Shown piece by piece: positions 17,790 through 27,900 of a stretch of DNA of 64,000 nt; within the stretch, counting starts at the first letter, position 1; each line of letters opens with the position of its first letter. Location: contig CBDATE010000018.1 in assembly GCA_965199815.1 (NCBI GenBank), positions 310,001-374,000 on the forward strand. Reading direction: 5' to 3'. The position numbers and the translations under genes are program-made. The DNA comes from Azotimanducus sp965199815. GTDB lineage: Bacteria > Pseudomonadota > Gammaproteobacteria > Pseudomonadales > Azotimanducaceae. Under the pieces are notes generated by a model. The model was not told the DNA's origin. It ran no database searches and worked only from the letters and a program-made list of their open reading frames with translations.

Positions 17790-18494
17790 ATGCCGGATTG
17801 CATGCAACTTCGGGTTGAGAACCTGGCAGCTGGCTATGGTCGGCAGGAATCGGCCGAGCTCCTGTTCAGCCATCTCGACTTTACGCTGGCAGCCGGGCAA
17901 AGCCTCGCCCTGTTCGGTGCGAGTGGCTCGGGCAAGACCACGCTCCTGAACCTGATCGCGGGTCTCCTGCGCCCGAGTGACGGGCGCATCCTGCTGACGC
18001 TGAATGATTCGACCTGTCTTGATCTGGCGACTGCCGGTGAAGCGTCACGCACGGCCACGCGGCGCGACCACATGGGCATAGTGTTTCAGTTTTTCAACTT
18101 GATTCCCACTCTGACCCTGCGCGAGAATTGCCTCCTGCCACTGGAACTCAAGGGATTGCCGCGAGACCTGCCGCGCGTGGATGCGGGCTTGCGCGCTCTG
18201 GGTCTGGGAGAGCGGCTCGATGCCTTCCCCGAAACCCTGTCCGGCGGCGAGCAGCAGCGGGTGGCCGTGTTGCGCGCATTGATGCATTCGCCACAGCTCG
18301 TGCTCGCGGACGAGCCGACCGGCAATCTCGATGCGAAGCACTCGAAGCTGGTGGCGGATGTGCTGTGGGAATCGGTTGACGCAGCGGGCGCGAGCCTGAT
18401 TGTCGCAACGCACAGCGAGGCACTGGCCAACCGGGCGGATGCGGTGCTGGACATGAACGCGCTCGACAGACGGTGCACAATTCGCGCAACATGA
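17790..18494 (+). CDS. LolD-like ABC transporter ATPase without an adjacent permease
   Basis: A 234-residue ATP-binding subunit. It contains FGASGSGKTTLLNLIAGLLR (Walker A), a Q-loop VFQFFNLIPTLT, LSGGEQQRVAVLRALMHSP (signature), LVLADEPTGNLDAKHS (Walker B) and IVATHSEALANRAD. The FFNLIPTLTLRENCLLPLEL stretch and DEPTGNLD motif place it in the LolD/MacB/FtsE group, which pairs with FtsX/MacB-type permeases. No such permease is next to it; the following gene is an acyl-CoA synthetase. GGGAGAGG six bases before the ATG supports the start. Confidence 0.88.
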   Translation: MPDCMQLRVENLAAGYGRQESAELLFSHLDFTLAAGQSLALFGASGSGKTTLLNLIAGLLRPSDGRILLTLNDSTCLDLATAGEASRTATRRDHMGIVFQFFNLIPTLTLRENCLLPLELKGLPRDLPRVDAGLRALGLGERLDAFPETLSGGEQQRVAVLRALMHSPQLVLADEPTGNLDAKHSKLVADVLWESVDAAGASLIVATHSEALANRADAVLDMNALDRRCTIRAT

Positions 18495-18538
18495 CACCCG
18501 CGCACAGTGAAGCCCCACAGATACAGGAAGGCACATCC

Positions 18539-20080
18539 ATGGATCTCCTCACCACACTGGCAGCCCAATTCACCGACAAGTCGGCCCTGATCGAAGATGT
18601 TGCGGGGCGGCCGCCGCTGTCCTGGTCGTTTATCGAACTGGAAGCAACAGCCAATCGGCTGGCGCACGTGTTTCTCGATCTGGGGGTGACCCCCGGCGAG
18701 CGCATTCTCTGGTGCGGGAAGAACTCGATGATGGTGGTGGCCTGTGGACACGCCGCGCGCAAGGTGGGCGCTATCTCGGTGCCGCTCAACTATCGGCTCA
18801 CGGCCAGTGAGGCGGCCTTCGTGGTGGACGATTGCGATGCCTGCCTGGTCTGCATCGATGCCGAGTTCGCGCCGCTCTTCGAGACGATGCGCGAACAGAC
18901 ACCGAGTGTGCGCCATGTGCTGGTGTTCGCCGGGCCGCCGGGCAAGGACATGCTGAGCCTGCATGAGCTGCTGCGCGAGGCTCCGGAGCGAGCAGTGGAT
19001 GTCGAGCAGGATGAGAGTTCCGGCGGGTCGATGATCTACACCTCGGGCACCACCGGCAAGCCCAAGGGGGCGGTGCGCCGCAATGCGGGCGACCCGCAGC
19101 AGGTGATGGCCATGCTGGAATATATTGGCTACCGCTCGGACGATGTCTATATCACCACTGGTCCGCTCTATCATTCAGGCCCCGGCGGGTTCCTCGGCAT
19201 GGCCAGCTTGCTTGGCAACACCGCCGTGCTGCAACGCGATTTCGACCCGCTGGACTGGCTGCGTCTGGTGGACAAGTATCGCGTGACTACCACCTTCTCC
19301 GCGCCAACCCCGATTCGCCGCCTGTGTCGCGTGGCGGACGAAGACTTGCGGCGCTTTGATGTTTCCTGCATGCGCATCATGATCGCCAATGCCGCGCCCT
19401 GGTCCTATGCGCTCAAGCTCGCTTATCTGGAGCGATTTCCCGAGGATTCGCTGTTCGAGGTGTACGGCTCGACCGAACTCGGCGTGAACATCATCATGCG
19501 CCCGGAGCATCAGCGCGCCAAGCCGGGTGCCTGCGGGCAACCGACACCGGGCGTGGAAATACGGCTCTATGACGAGGCGGGCGAAGTGGTGACCACGCCG
19601 CACGTACCGGGAGAGCTGTTTGTGCGCTCTTCCGCCGTGTTCGAGTCCTACCACAAGGCGCGCGACAAGTATCTCGAAGATCGCCGTGACGGCTGGCAGA
19701 CGGTCGGTGATATCGCCTACTTCGATGAGGACGGGTTCTATTATATTTGTGACCGCAAGAAGGACATGATCATCTCCGGTGGCGTGAACATCTACCCGGC
19801 GGAAATCGAGCATGCGCTGGAGGAACACCGGTCGGTGCTCGAAGTGGCGGTGTTTGGCGTACCTGACGAGGAGTGGGGCGAGTCTGTACATGCCTGTGTC
19901 GTCAGGCAGGCGGACAGTGACCTTGACGTTGATGCGCTGCAGCAGTTTGCCCGTCAGCATCTGGCGGGGTACAAGGTGCCGCGATCGGTCGCGTTCGTCG
20001 AGGAGATTCCCAAGACGGGCAGCGGCAAAATCCTCAAACGCAGGCTGCGCGAAGAGTATCTTGACGCGCTCGAGGCATAG
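18539..20080 (+). CDS. acyl-CoA synthetase (AMP-dependent synthetase/ligase family)
   Basis: A 513-residue adenylate-forming ligase that would activate a carboxylic acid to its CoA thioester. It has SMIYTSGTTGKPKGAVRRN (P-loop), a TTGPLYHSGP gate region, VYGSTELG, GWQTVGDIAYFDEDGFYYI, KKDMIISGGVNIYPAEIEHA (hinge) and PKTGSGKILKRRLREEY with the C-terminal catalytic lysine. The ATG at 18539 has AGGAAGG nearby and gives the family start MDLLTTLAAQF. The substrate is probably a fatty or aromatic acid, given several acyl-CoA dehydrogenases in the window. It ends 56 bases before repeat element 1. Confidence 0.92.
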   Translation: MDLLTTLAAQFTDKSALIEDVAGRPPLSWSFIELEATANRLAHVFLDLGVTPGERILWCGKNSMMVVACGHAARKVGAISVPLNYRLTASEAAFVVDDCDACLVCIDAEFAPLFETMREQTPSVRHVLVFAGPPGKDMLSLHELLREAPERAVDVEQDESSGGSMIYTSGTTGKPKGAVRRNAGDPQQVMAMLEYIGYRSDDVYITTGPLYHSGPGGFLGMASLLGNTAVLQRDFDPLDWLRLVDKYRVTTTFSAPTPIRRLCRVADEDLRRFDVSCMRIMIANAAPWSYALKLAYLERFPEDSLFEVYGSTELGVNIIMRPEHQRAKPGACGQPTPGVEIRLYDEAGEVVTTPHVPGELFVRSSAVFESYHKARDKYLEDRRDGWQTVGDIAYFDEDGFYYICDRKKDMIISGGVNIYPAEIEHALEEHRSVLEVAVFGVPDEEWGESVHACVVRQADSDLDVDALQQFARQHLAGYKVPRSVAFVEEIPKTGSGKILKRRLREEYLDALEA

Positions 20081-20136
20081 CGGGGCAATGTTTCAGGTCA
20101 GCGCTTCAGGTCAGTGCTTTAGACTGTATGCATCAC

Positions 20137-20853
20137 GGGAAACTCTGAATAACAGAGTTTCCCGTGCGGCACACGGATGTGCCGCCAGATTCAGTGCCGT
20201 AAGGCATTGAATCTGCAAGCAAATCAGCACATTTTTGCAGGACAGCAAAAATGCACGGCGGAGCCGCCCGCAGGGGCGGGCACAAGGAAGTGCCCGCTGA
20301 CATTTTTGCAGGACAGCAAAAATGCACGGCGGAGCCGCCCGCAGGGGCGGGCACAAGGAAGTGCCCGCTGACATTTTTGCAGGACAGCAAAAATGCACGG
20401 CGGAGCCGCCCGCAGGGGCGGGCACAAGGAAGTGCCCGCTGACATTTTTGCAGGACAGCAAAAATGCACGGCGGAGCCGCCCGCAGGGGCGGGCACAAGG
20501 AAGTGCCCGCTGACATTTTTGCAGGACAGCAAAAATGCACGGCGGAGCCGCCCGCAGGGGCGGGCACAAGGAAGTGCCCGCTGACATTTTTGCAGGACAG
20601 CAAAAATGCACGGCGGAGCCGCCCGCAGGGGCGGGCACAAGGAAGTGCCCGCTGACATTTTTGCAGGACAGCAAAAATGCACGGCGGAGCCGCCCGCAGG
20701 GGCGGGCACAAGGAAGTGCCCGCTGACATTTTTGCAGGACAGCAAAAATGCACGGCGGAGCCGCCCGCAGGGGCGGGCACAAGGAAGTGCCCGCTGCATC
20801 GCATTTCTGATTTGCGAATCTGATCAAGTCCACGGATGGACTTGATCAGAACA
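20137..20853. repeat. hairpin-chain repeat element 1 (717 bp, eight inner units)
   Basis: The left arm holds three consecutive hairpins: stem GGGAAACTCTG with loop AATAA, stem GCGGCACA with loop CGGA, and stem AGATTCAGTGCC with loop GTAA. Then GCAAATCAG opens an array of eight 71-bp units, closed by CTGATTTGC, and the right arm is a hairpin with stem CTGATCAAGTCCA and loop CGGA. Arms match those of the elements near 30.1, 40.6 and 48.1 kb. It lies between the acyl-CoA synthetase and yaaA genes. Confidence 0.9.
20228..20795. repeat. tandem array of eight 71-bp units
   Basis: Exactly eight 71-bp copies (starts at 20228 and every 71 bases to 20725) with essentially no differences except the first base. 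Each unit folds into hairpins: ATTTTTGC/GCAAAAAT with loop AGGACA, CCGCCC/GGGCGG with loop GCAG, and GGGCAC/GTGCCC with loop AAGGAA. Because 71 is not a multiple of three, all frames are cycled and stay open; this is not taken as coding. Confidence 0.93.
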
Positions 20854-20878
20854 TATCAAGTTATCACGCGAGAACCCC

Positions 20879-21703
20879 ATGCTGATCCTCCTGTCGCCTG
20901 CCAAAAGACTTGATTTCGAGACTGGGCACCGCGTCGCGCGCGCGACGCAGCCGCGCTTTCTGGACGCTTCGACACGGCTCGTCGAGCACATGCGGGAAAA
21001 ATCCGCGAACGACCTGCGCAAGTTGATGGGCATCAGTGAAGCCGTCGCACGGCTGAATGTGGAGCGCTTCGAGGCCTGGAGCGGACAGGTGACGAAGGCG
21101 AATGGCAAGCAGGCCATACTGGCGTTCATGGGCGATGTGTATCGCGCCTTTGATGCGCCGAGCCTCGATGCCAGAAGCCTCGCCTATGTGCAGAACCATG
21201 TGCGCATCCTGTCCGGCCTGTACGGCCTTCTGCGGCCTCTGGATTTGATTGAGCCCTATCGGCTGGAAATGGGCGTGTCGCTGGGGGTGCAGGAGCGCGC
21301 CCTGGCCTCGAACAGCCCGAACAGCCCGAACAGTATCTCCGAGAGCAATCTGTACAAGTTCTGGGGCAGTCGCATTACCGATGCCATCGCGGCGGACCTT
21401 GGCGACAAATCCGGGCAGATGGTCGTGAATCTGGCCTCTGATGAATACGCCGGTGCGGTAGATTTCTCGCGGCTGAATGCGCGCGTGGTGCACCCGAAGT
21501 TTCGCGAATGGCGCAAAGGTGCCTATCAGTTCGTGAGTTTCAACGCCAAGCGGGCGCGTGGCCACATGGCGCGCTTCCTGATTGATGAGCGTGTCAATTC
21601 CTACCGTGCGCTGACGCAGTTCCGGGGCGACAACTACGCATTCAATGCCGCGCTGTCCATGCGCTATCGCCCCATGTTCACGCGCGATTCTGCTGCCAGC
21701 TGA
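20879..21703 (+). CDS. yaaA: YaaA family peroxide-stress protein
   Basis: A 274-residue protein with the family start MLILLSPAKRLDFE, the FMGDVYRAFDA and ILSGLYGLLRPLDLIEPYRLEMG blocks, VVNLASDEYAGAVD, and RGHMARFLIDERVNSYRALTQF near the end. YaaA (DUF328) lowers intracellular iron and DNA damage during peroxide stress in E. coli. It is about 16 residues longer than the E. coli protein because of an ASNSPNSPNSISESN insertion (residues about 143-157), produced by a 9-bp repeat AACAGCCCG, in a loop before NLYKFWG. The start lies 25 bases after repeat element 1, so any promoter must lie within the element or in that short gap. Confidence 0.92.
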   Translation: MLILLSPAKRLDFETGHRVARATQPRFLDASTRLVEHMREKSANDLRKLMGISEAVARLNVERFEAWSGQVTKANGKQAILAFMGDVYRAFDAPSLDARSLAYVQNHVRILSGLYGLLRPLDLIEPYRLEMGVSLGVQERALASNSPNSPNSISESNLYKFWGSRITDAIAADLGDKSGQMVVNLASDEYAGAVDFSRLNARVVHPKFREWRKGAYQFVSFNAKRARGHMARFLIDERVNSYRALTQFRGDNYAFNAALSMRYRPMFTRDSAAS

Positions 21704-21765
21704 CGGTGCGTTGACAGTACGCCACAGTTGATGTGCGCGTGATGTGGGTGCTATAGACAGGCTCC

Positions 21766-22617
21766 ATGACCATCCTGACCATCAAGATCATGGCCGGCCT
21801 GGGCATATTGGCCATCGGTGTCATTGGCGGGTTGATCCCCCTGTCGGTGGCAGAGCGCGAGACCCGGCGGCGCTTCTTTTCGCTCGGAAACGCCTTGGCC
21901 GGAGGCATATTCCTCGGTGTCGGACTCATGCATCTGCTGCCGGAAGCGAACGAAACGCTTCAAGGTTTCTACGACTATCCGCTGGCGGCGCTCATCGCCG
22001 CCATGGGCATGGTGCTGCTCTTGTGGGTAGATCGCGTACTCTTCGAGGCGGTGTACAGCGGTGCCGACGCGAGTGGGCAGGAGCGGCCACGGCGGGTGCC
22101 TGTGTATCCGCTGGTGCTGCTCATCGCCCTGTCGATTCATTCGCTCGTGGCGGGTATCGCCCTGGGCCTCGAACCCGAGGTCGCCACCTCGCTGCTGGTC
22201 ATGATCGGCATACTGCTGCACAAGGGCTCGGCTGCCTTCGCGCTGGTGGTCAGCGCTCATGTGGCGGGCAAGACCGCGCGTGAACTCGGGCGACTGCTGT
22301 GGGTATTCGTGCTCATGACACCGCTTGGCATAGCGCTCGGTACGCTGGCATCCGGTATCTTCGAGGGGCGGGCGGCGGATCTGGGCGCGGGCGTATTCAA
22401 TGCGCTGGCGGCAGGGACTTTCATATATATTGCCATCCTTGATGTCATAGGTGCGGAGATGTCCACCGCCAAGGACCGCATGGCGCGGGTTGCAAGCAGC
22501 GCCCTCGCCGACGAGGACGATATGACCGTGTCGGCGAAGGACCGCGACCGTCTGCCAAAGTTCGTGCTCGTCGTGGTCGGTCTCGGCGGTATGGCGATTC
22601 TCGGCCTGTGGGTGTAG
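21766..22617 (+). CDS. ZIP family metal transporter
   Basis: A 283-residue membrane protein with seven to eight predicted membrane helices. LLIALSIHSLVAGIALGLE (helix IV) and MIGILLHKGSAAFALVVS (helix V) carry the conserved metal-binding histidines, and MHLLPEA near residue 57 is also typical. ZIP proteins bring zinc, iron or other divalent metals into the cytoplasm; the metal is not resolved. It follows yaaA by 62 bases, which may link metal uptake with oxidative stress, but co-regulation is inference. Start at ATG 21766. Confidence 0.9.
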   Translation: MTILTIKIMAGLGILAIGVIGGLIPLSVAERETRRRFFSLGNALAGGIFLGVGLMHLLPEANETLQGFYDYPLAALIAAMGMVLLLWVDRVLFEAVYSGADASGQERPRRVPVYPLVLLIALSIHSLVAGIALGLEPEVATSLLVMIGILLHKGSAAFALVVSAHVAGKTARELGRLLWVFVLMTPLGIALGTLASGIFEGRAADLGAGVFNALAAGTFIYIAILDVIGAEMSTAKDRMARVASSALADEDDMTVSAKDRDRLPKFVLVVVGLGGMAILGLWV

Positions 22618-22638
22618 CTTGGAACAGGTGGTGCACGC

Positions 22639-23865
22639 ATGGATTTGTCTCTCAATCCCGAATATGAGGCCTTTCGCGCCGAACTGCGCGCCTTCATTGC
22701 AGCCAATGGGCACCTGTCGCCGAGCAGCATGAACCCGCGCGACCCGGCGGTGCGTCGCTGGCAGCGCCTGCTCATCGAGCATGGCTATACCGCGCGCACC
22801 ATCCCGCGCGCATACGGAGGTGCCGGCCTCGCCCCCGACCTGCTCAAGGCGTACATCATCGGCGAAGAGTTTACCCGCGCGCGCCTGAATCCGGGTATTG
22901 GTGGCCAGGGTGTCAGCATGCTGGTTCCCACCCTGCTCGAAGTCGGCTCCGAGGCGCAGAAGCAGCGCTTCATTCCGGCCACGCTGGCGGGAGAGATGCT
23001 CTGGTGTCAAGGCTATTCCGAGCCGGGAGCGGGCAGCGACCTGGCCAGCCTGCGCACCTCGGCGGTGCTTGATGGCGACCACTGGGTGGTGAACGGCCAG
23101 AAAATCTGGACCAGCACGGCACATATCGCCGACTGGATCTTCTGTCTGGTGCGCACCGAGCCGGACGCGCCGAAGCACCGCGGTATAAGCTTCCTGCTCT
23201 TCGAGATGAATACGCCCGGAATAGAAGTGCGCCCGCTGGTCGATATGACCATGAAGGCGAACTTCAATGAAGTCTTCCTGACCGATGTACGCGTTCCGAA
23301 GGAGCAGATTGTGGGCGAACGCGGACAAGGCTGGCAGGTGGCCAACAGCATCCTCGGCAACGAGCGCGACTCGCTCGCAGACCCGAATCAGGCGCAGGCG
23401 CGCCTGAACGGGCTGCTCGAACTCATGCAGAGCGAGACGGTCGATGGTGTGCGCATCATCGACAAGCCGGAGTTTCGCGACCGACTCATGCGCCTGCAGG
23501 GTCGCGTACTGGCGAATCGCTACAACGACCTGAGAAACCTCTCCAACCGGCTCGCCCGCAGTTCGGAGGGCGCGCTGGCGCGCATGATCGTGAAGCTGCA
23601 AGGCACCGAACTGCGCCATGAACTCGAGGGGTTCGCCATAGATGTCATGGGCGAACTCGGCCTCGCCTACGGTGCCAACCCGCGTCTCGGCGACGGGGGC
23701 TGGCAATTCCAGTACATGTTCTTTCTCGGACTCATCATAGGTGGTGGCACCAGTCAGATTCAGAAGAACATCATCAGCGAGCGCGGCCTCGGCATGCCGC
23801 GCGAACCCCGTGCACACAGACCGCAACCCGCGCACTCCTCGCAACAAGAGAGGTCGGGCGGGTGA
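22639..23865 (+). CDS. acyl-CoA dehydrogenase, first subunit of a coupled pair
   Basis: A 408-residue flavoprotein dehydrogenase. Visible motifs: MDLSLNPEYEAFRAELRAF, CQGYSEPGAGSDLASLRTSA, NGQKIWTSTAHIADW, a MIVKLQGTELRHELEGFAID helix and FFLGLIIGGGTSQIQKNIIS at the C-terminus. The last segment has GGTS instead of EGTS, as in PimC/FadE-like enzymes for bulky or dicarboxylic acyl-CoA substrates. Its TGA overlaps the GTG start of a second, shorter dehydrogenase gene as GTGA, so the two are probably made together and may form a hetero-oligomer. The last 20 residues are Pro/Ser/Arg-rich and not family-like. Confidence 0.9.
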   Translation: MDLSLNPEYEAFRAELRAFIAANGHLSPSSMNPRDPAVRRWQRLLIEHGYTARTIPRAYGGAGLAPDLLKAYIIGEEFTRARLNPGIGGQGVSMLVPTLLEVGSEAQKQRFIPATLAGEMLWCQGYSEPGAGSDLASLRTSAVLDGDHWVVNGQKIWTSTAHIADWIFCLVRTEPDAPKHRGISFLLFEMNTPGIEVRPLVDMTMKANFNEVFLTDVRVPKEQIVGERGQGWQVANSILGNERDSLADPNQAQARLNGLLELMQSETVDGVRIIDKPEFRDRLMRLQGRVLANRYNDLRNLSNRLARSSEGALARMIVKLQGTELRHELEGFAIDVMGELGLAYGANPRLGDGGWQFQYMFFLGLIIGGGTSQIQKNIISERGLGMPREPRAHRPQPAHSSQQERSGG

Positions 23866-24983
23866 AATTCGCACTGTCGGATGAGCAACGCATGCTCGTC
23901 GAGAGTCTGCGCGGGTATCTTGCCGAGCATGTCCCGCTGGCTCGGGTGCGCCGATTCGCTGCTCGCGATGAGGGGCGCGCACAGGATCTGGAGCGCGGCC
24001 TTGCCGAGCTCGGCTTGCCGGCACTGCTGATTGCGGAGGCGCACGGAGGCGTTGGCCTCGCGGCGCTTGATGCCTGTGTGGTGGCGGAAGCGCTTGGCTA
24101 TGCAGTCGCGCCGGTCGCCTATGTGGCGAGCGCGGCCATGGTGCCGCGCGCCCTGATGCTGGCCGCGACACCCGCGCAGCAACGCGACTGGCTGCCGAAG
24201 ATGGCGCGTGGCGAACTGCTGGTGGGTGCGGCCATGGCGGAACTCTCGGGTGCGCGAGCGGGCGCAGGCGTACAGGTGCGCGACGGCAGGCTCACCGGCA
24301 AGGCCATGTTCGTGCTTGATTTTGAAGCCGATGCCTGGCTGGTTGCGGATGCGAGTGGCGGACTGCATCTGGTGTCGGCTGACACGCCGGGGCTCTCCCG
24401 CAGGCGCTTTGAAACGGTTGACCGAACGCGGCCAATCGGCGAGCTCGAGTTCAGCAATCTGGCGGCGGAGACGCTCCCCGCGGCGGATCTCGAGGTGTCG
24501 CGACGAGTGCTGGATCTTGGCCGCGTACTGCTGGCCGCTGATACGCTGGGCGCAGCGCAAGCCATGCTCGACCAGGCAGTGGCCTACGCCGGGCAGCGCG
24601 AGCAGTTTGGTCGCGTCATCGCCTCCTTTCAGGCGGTCAAGCACATGTGCGCGGAGATGGCTGCACAGCTCGAACCGACGCGCGCCTTTGCCTGGTACGC
24701 CGCGCACGCGCTTGACGAGAGCCTGCAGGAATCGCACCAACTGGCCTGTCATCTCAAGGCGCACCTGAGCGAGGTCGGCACGTTCGTCGCCAGGACCGCG
24801 GTTGAGGTGCACGGCGGCATGGGGTTTACCGACCTGCTCGGCCTGCATTACTGGTTCAAGCGCACGGGATTCAATCGCCAGATGCTCGGTTCGCCCGAGC
24901 GTCTGCGCGAAGAGGCCGCGCTGGCACAGGGCGTGAGTGGCGGTCAGGTGCGCACCTCCGGTTCGTCGGCGTATTGCCCGTAG
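23862..24983 (+). CDS. acyl-CoA dehydrogenase-like second subunit
   Basis: A 373-residue partner of the preceding dehydrogenase. The N-terminal and middle domains are recognisable (MKFALSDEQRMLVESLRGYL, GLPALLIAEAHGGVGLAALD, LDQAVAYAGQREQFGRVIAS, FQAVKHMCAEMAAQLEP, VEVHGGMGFTDLLGLHYWFK), but the ALTEPG/SDL flavin-substrate segment is degenerate (AMAELSGARAGAGVQVR) and no EGT or GGTS block is present. This is the pattern of the weak-site subunit in alpha2-beta2 acyl-CoA dehydrogenases such as PimD or ChsE/IpdE pairs. Translation begins at the GTG overlapping the previous stop. Its last 40 bases overlap the 3' end of the convergent restriction-modification gene. Confidence 0.85.
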   Translation: MKFALSDEQRMLVESLRGYLAEHVPLARVRRFAARDEGRAQDLERGLAELGLPALLIAEAHGGVGLAALDACVVAEALGYAVAPVAYVASAAMVPRALMLAATPAQQRDWLPKMARGELLVGAAMAELSGARAGAGVQVRDGRLTGKAMFVLDFEADAWLVADASGGLHLVSADTPGLSRRRFETVDRTRPIGELEFSNLAAETLPAADLEVSRRVLDLGRVLLAADTLGAAQAMLDQAVAYAGQREQFGRVIASFQAVKHMCAEMAAQLEPTRAFAWYAAHALDESLQESHQLACHLKAHLSEVGTFVARTAVEVHGGMGFTDLLGLHYWFKRTGFNRQMLGSPERLREEAALAQGVSGGQVRTSGSSAYCP

Positions 24984-27900
24984 CCCAACCCGCGCACATG
25001 CGGCTCCCGGTGCAGCAACAGACGCAGCCGCGTGAGTTCCCCGGCATCCCATCCAAGAGCTTCGGCTACGGCTTCGTCCCAGATGCCCCGCACGTCACAT
25101 TCGCCGTCGCGAAACTGGGGCACTTCGGCCTCGGCGGTGGCTTCCCAACACCGCGCCAGGGTGTTGACGAGCGCGCTGTCGGAGAGGTCGGGCAGGCGGA
25201 TGGTTTTCAGGCCTGCCGGGCGGTACAGCGGAAACCCCAGCTTCCTTCCGGGGTTGCGCAGCAGTTGCAGCCGTCCCGCGGTCGAATTGAGGAAGACGGC
25301 CGCGGCCTTGCCTTGCTCCAGCGTGACATCCGGTACCGGCAGCCAGCCCACGCCAACGCACCGCTCGTCTTGCGCCACCGCCGTCAGGCGACCGGTGCCG
25401 GTGTCCTGGCCAGCTGTCACCAGTAGATGGGAGGCTTGCGGGGTGATACGCCTGGCTGTGAGCGGATGATGCAGAGCATCGCTTCCGGGTGCCTCGACCC
25501 ATTCACTGCGCGGAACCTGCTTTCTTGGTGCCCAATGCTGATCGGGTAGGCCCCGAATGCTTCGCTGAGCCTCCTCACCCTTGGAGTACAGGATCGGAAA
25601 GCTGCCTGGCGCATCGGCATCAACCTGCCCAAATATCTCGCTGCGGCCACCTCCGCTCAACACCGCGGAGGGCACCAGTTCCTGATCTTCCATGCGCAGC
25701 AGCGACGCGTGATTGGCGAATTCGTATGCCGCCCCGGCGAGCTCGGGAGCGCGAAACACCGCCGCCGTCCAGTCCCCCGCCTCCATGCGCTCGGCGGGCC
25801 AACAAGAGACCTCACCCCAACCGCCCGCCAGCAGTCCTTCTTCACATTTCTGCAGGCATTGATGAAAATCTGTGACCTCATCGTCGTCTGTCGGCAACCT
25901 GTCGAGATTGATGATTCTGGTTGCCGGTTTGTTGCCCTCATGGCGACGCATCACCACGATGCTCTCGTTGATGGAGGTGTGTTGGCTCAGGTTAATGTTG
26001 GCCGAGGCTGATGGCAGGTGAGAATGGTATGGACATGAAAACGCTTGGCGAAGGACTCGGCGTTTGTATTGCGTTGAGGGCCCCGTAAGCGCAACAGCGG
26101 GCCAGATCATTGCGACAACGCCAGAAGAAAAATCCGCGCACTTTTCGGCAAGCGCCTCAAACAGCGGGCCAATCGAATTCTTGCTCACAAAGCCATCCAA
26201 TCCGGAATCGTTTTGAACCAGGGTGCTCTCCAATGCATCGACCCGCTTCCTCAATGGCATCCTGATCTCATCCGAGAACTTCTCGCCCATATTGGCGCGG
26301 TTCGTGAACGGCGGGTTCATGATGACAATGCGCGCGTCCTTCGCGGCATCCACGGCATCTTCGAGCGCCGCGTCGTCCGTCACCTCCCAGGTCGCTTGTG
26401 AATCGATGGTTTCGTCGCCCAAATCCATCTCATCTTGTCCTTGCGCCACGGCGCGTTGCACCACAGTGCGCTGTGCCAACAACTCGAGCGTACCGGCGTA
26501 CACCCGCTGCGGTGCATGGGCATCCGCGCCATAGGGCATCAGATGCAGCCCCATCCGCCGGTAACTGACGCGCTGATTGCCCGCCGTCAGTTGCGATGCG
26601 GCGAGTTGCAGTGAAACCGGGTTGATGTCCAGTCCCTTGATGACATCCTCGACCGCCAGTTTCTGCAGCCCGTTCAGCGTCTCGTCATCCGCGCCCCGGG
26701 CGAGCGCCCTGCGCTTCATGTCGGCAAGCATGGCCGCAAGCAGCGTACCGCTGCCACATGCCAGATCCACCGTCTTGTGCCGCCGCCAGACCTCGGGGTC
26801 GGACCAATCATGCTCCCCGCAGGCATCAAGCGTCAGCCGTGCGGCGAGCGAAGCGGCAACCGGCCGGGTGAAAAACGCGCCATCCGAAGCCTGGTTGCCC
26901 ATGACGCGGTTGAACAGCGGCCCGGCGTGGTCGGCACCCATATCGGCGTAGGTTTCGGCGATGCGCTCTGCTTCCGCGGCGAGATGATGCAGCGCGCGCT
27001 CGCAGCCGGCGGTCTTGCCGGTGGCCTCGACCGCGTAGATGGCCTCCAGGGCGGGTTCGAGCACCGGACGGAAGTCGTGGCGCATGATGCGCTCCCATTC
27101 ACGGCTCATCTTGCGCACCACATCAGTCCGGTTCTTGATGTGCGCGAGGTCGCTGATGCCGGACAGCCAGCCACCGTTGCTGATGCGCTGGTGCAGCATC
27201 GCGGCGTTCATCATCAGGAGCGCGGCGATGGTGCAGCCGTCCGCCTGAATCTTGCCGGTCTTCTTGAGCTGGTCGAGCCCGAAGTGCCGGTTGAGTGCGG
27301 GCAGCAGGTCATCCGTCCGCATATGGTGCGCCGCCTCACGCACACTCACTTCCAGAATGTTGAGGTCACGCATCACCCGGTTGCCGCTCAGCCCGGACTT
27401 CGAGAGCAGGTTCATGCTGATTGCCTTGCCATGATCTTCGAACCCGCTATCCCTGATCAGCTGTTGCCCGTGTTCTTCGGCTCGTTCCCTGGCGGTCTTG
27501 CGGGGCATGCGCGCACTGCCCGGCTGTACGCGGATGCCGCCCTCGCCGGTATTGATCATCTTGCGCGCCTTGGCCTTGGTCTTGCGGATGTTCACGATGC
27601 CGCGCGCCGCGCCCGCGCCTGCCGGGTCCCGCACTACCGAATCCCTGCGCATTTCCTTGCTGCCGTCGGGGTTTTTCTTGCCGATGATGAGTTGTTCCAT
27701 TTTCGGGGCATCAACGGCTGTGGGCCCATTGTGCTCGCCGTGTTCGTCGTGCAGGGGCTGTCCTTCGCGCGTGGATGATCCCCCGGACTCACTATCATCG
27801 ACGGACACCTCAGGCTTCAGGCGTTCCATTCCCGCTTCTGTGCGGCTCTTGCCATCAAGCATCTGTTCAAGCGCTCTCTCTGCGCCGCCCGGAGTCCCCA

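Noticed and set aside
20137..20163. Rho-independent terminator for the acyl-CoA synthetase gene
   Set aside because: The hairpin is strong but is not followed by a T run, and it is part of a repeat element found in four other contexts. Terminator activity is possible but not shown.
20228..20795. CRISPR array
   Set aside because: Units are contiguous and near-identical over all 71 bp; there are no unique spacers and no cas genes.
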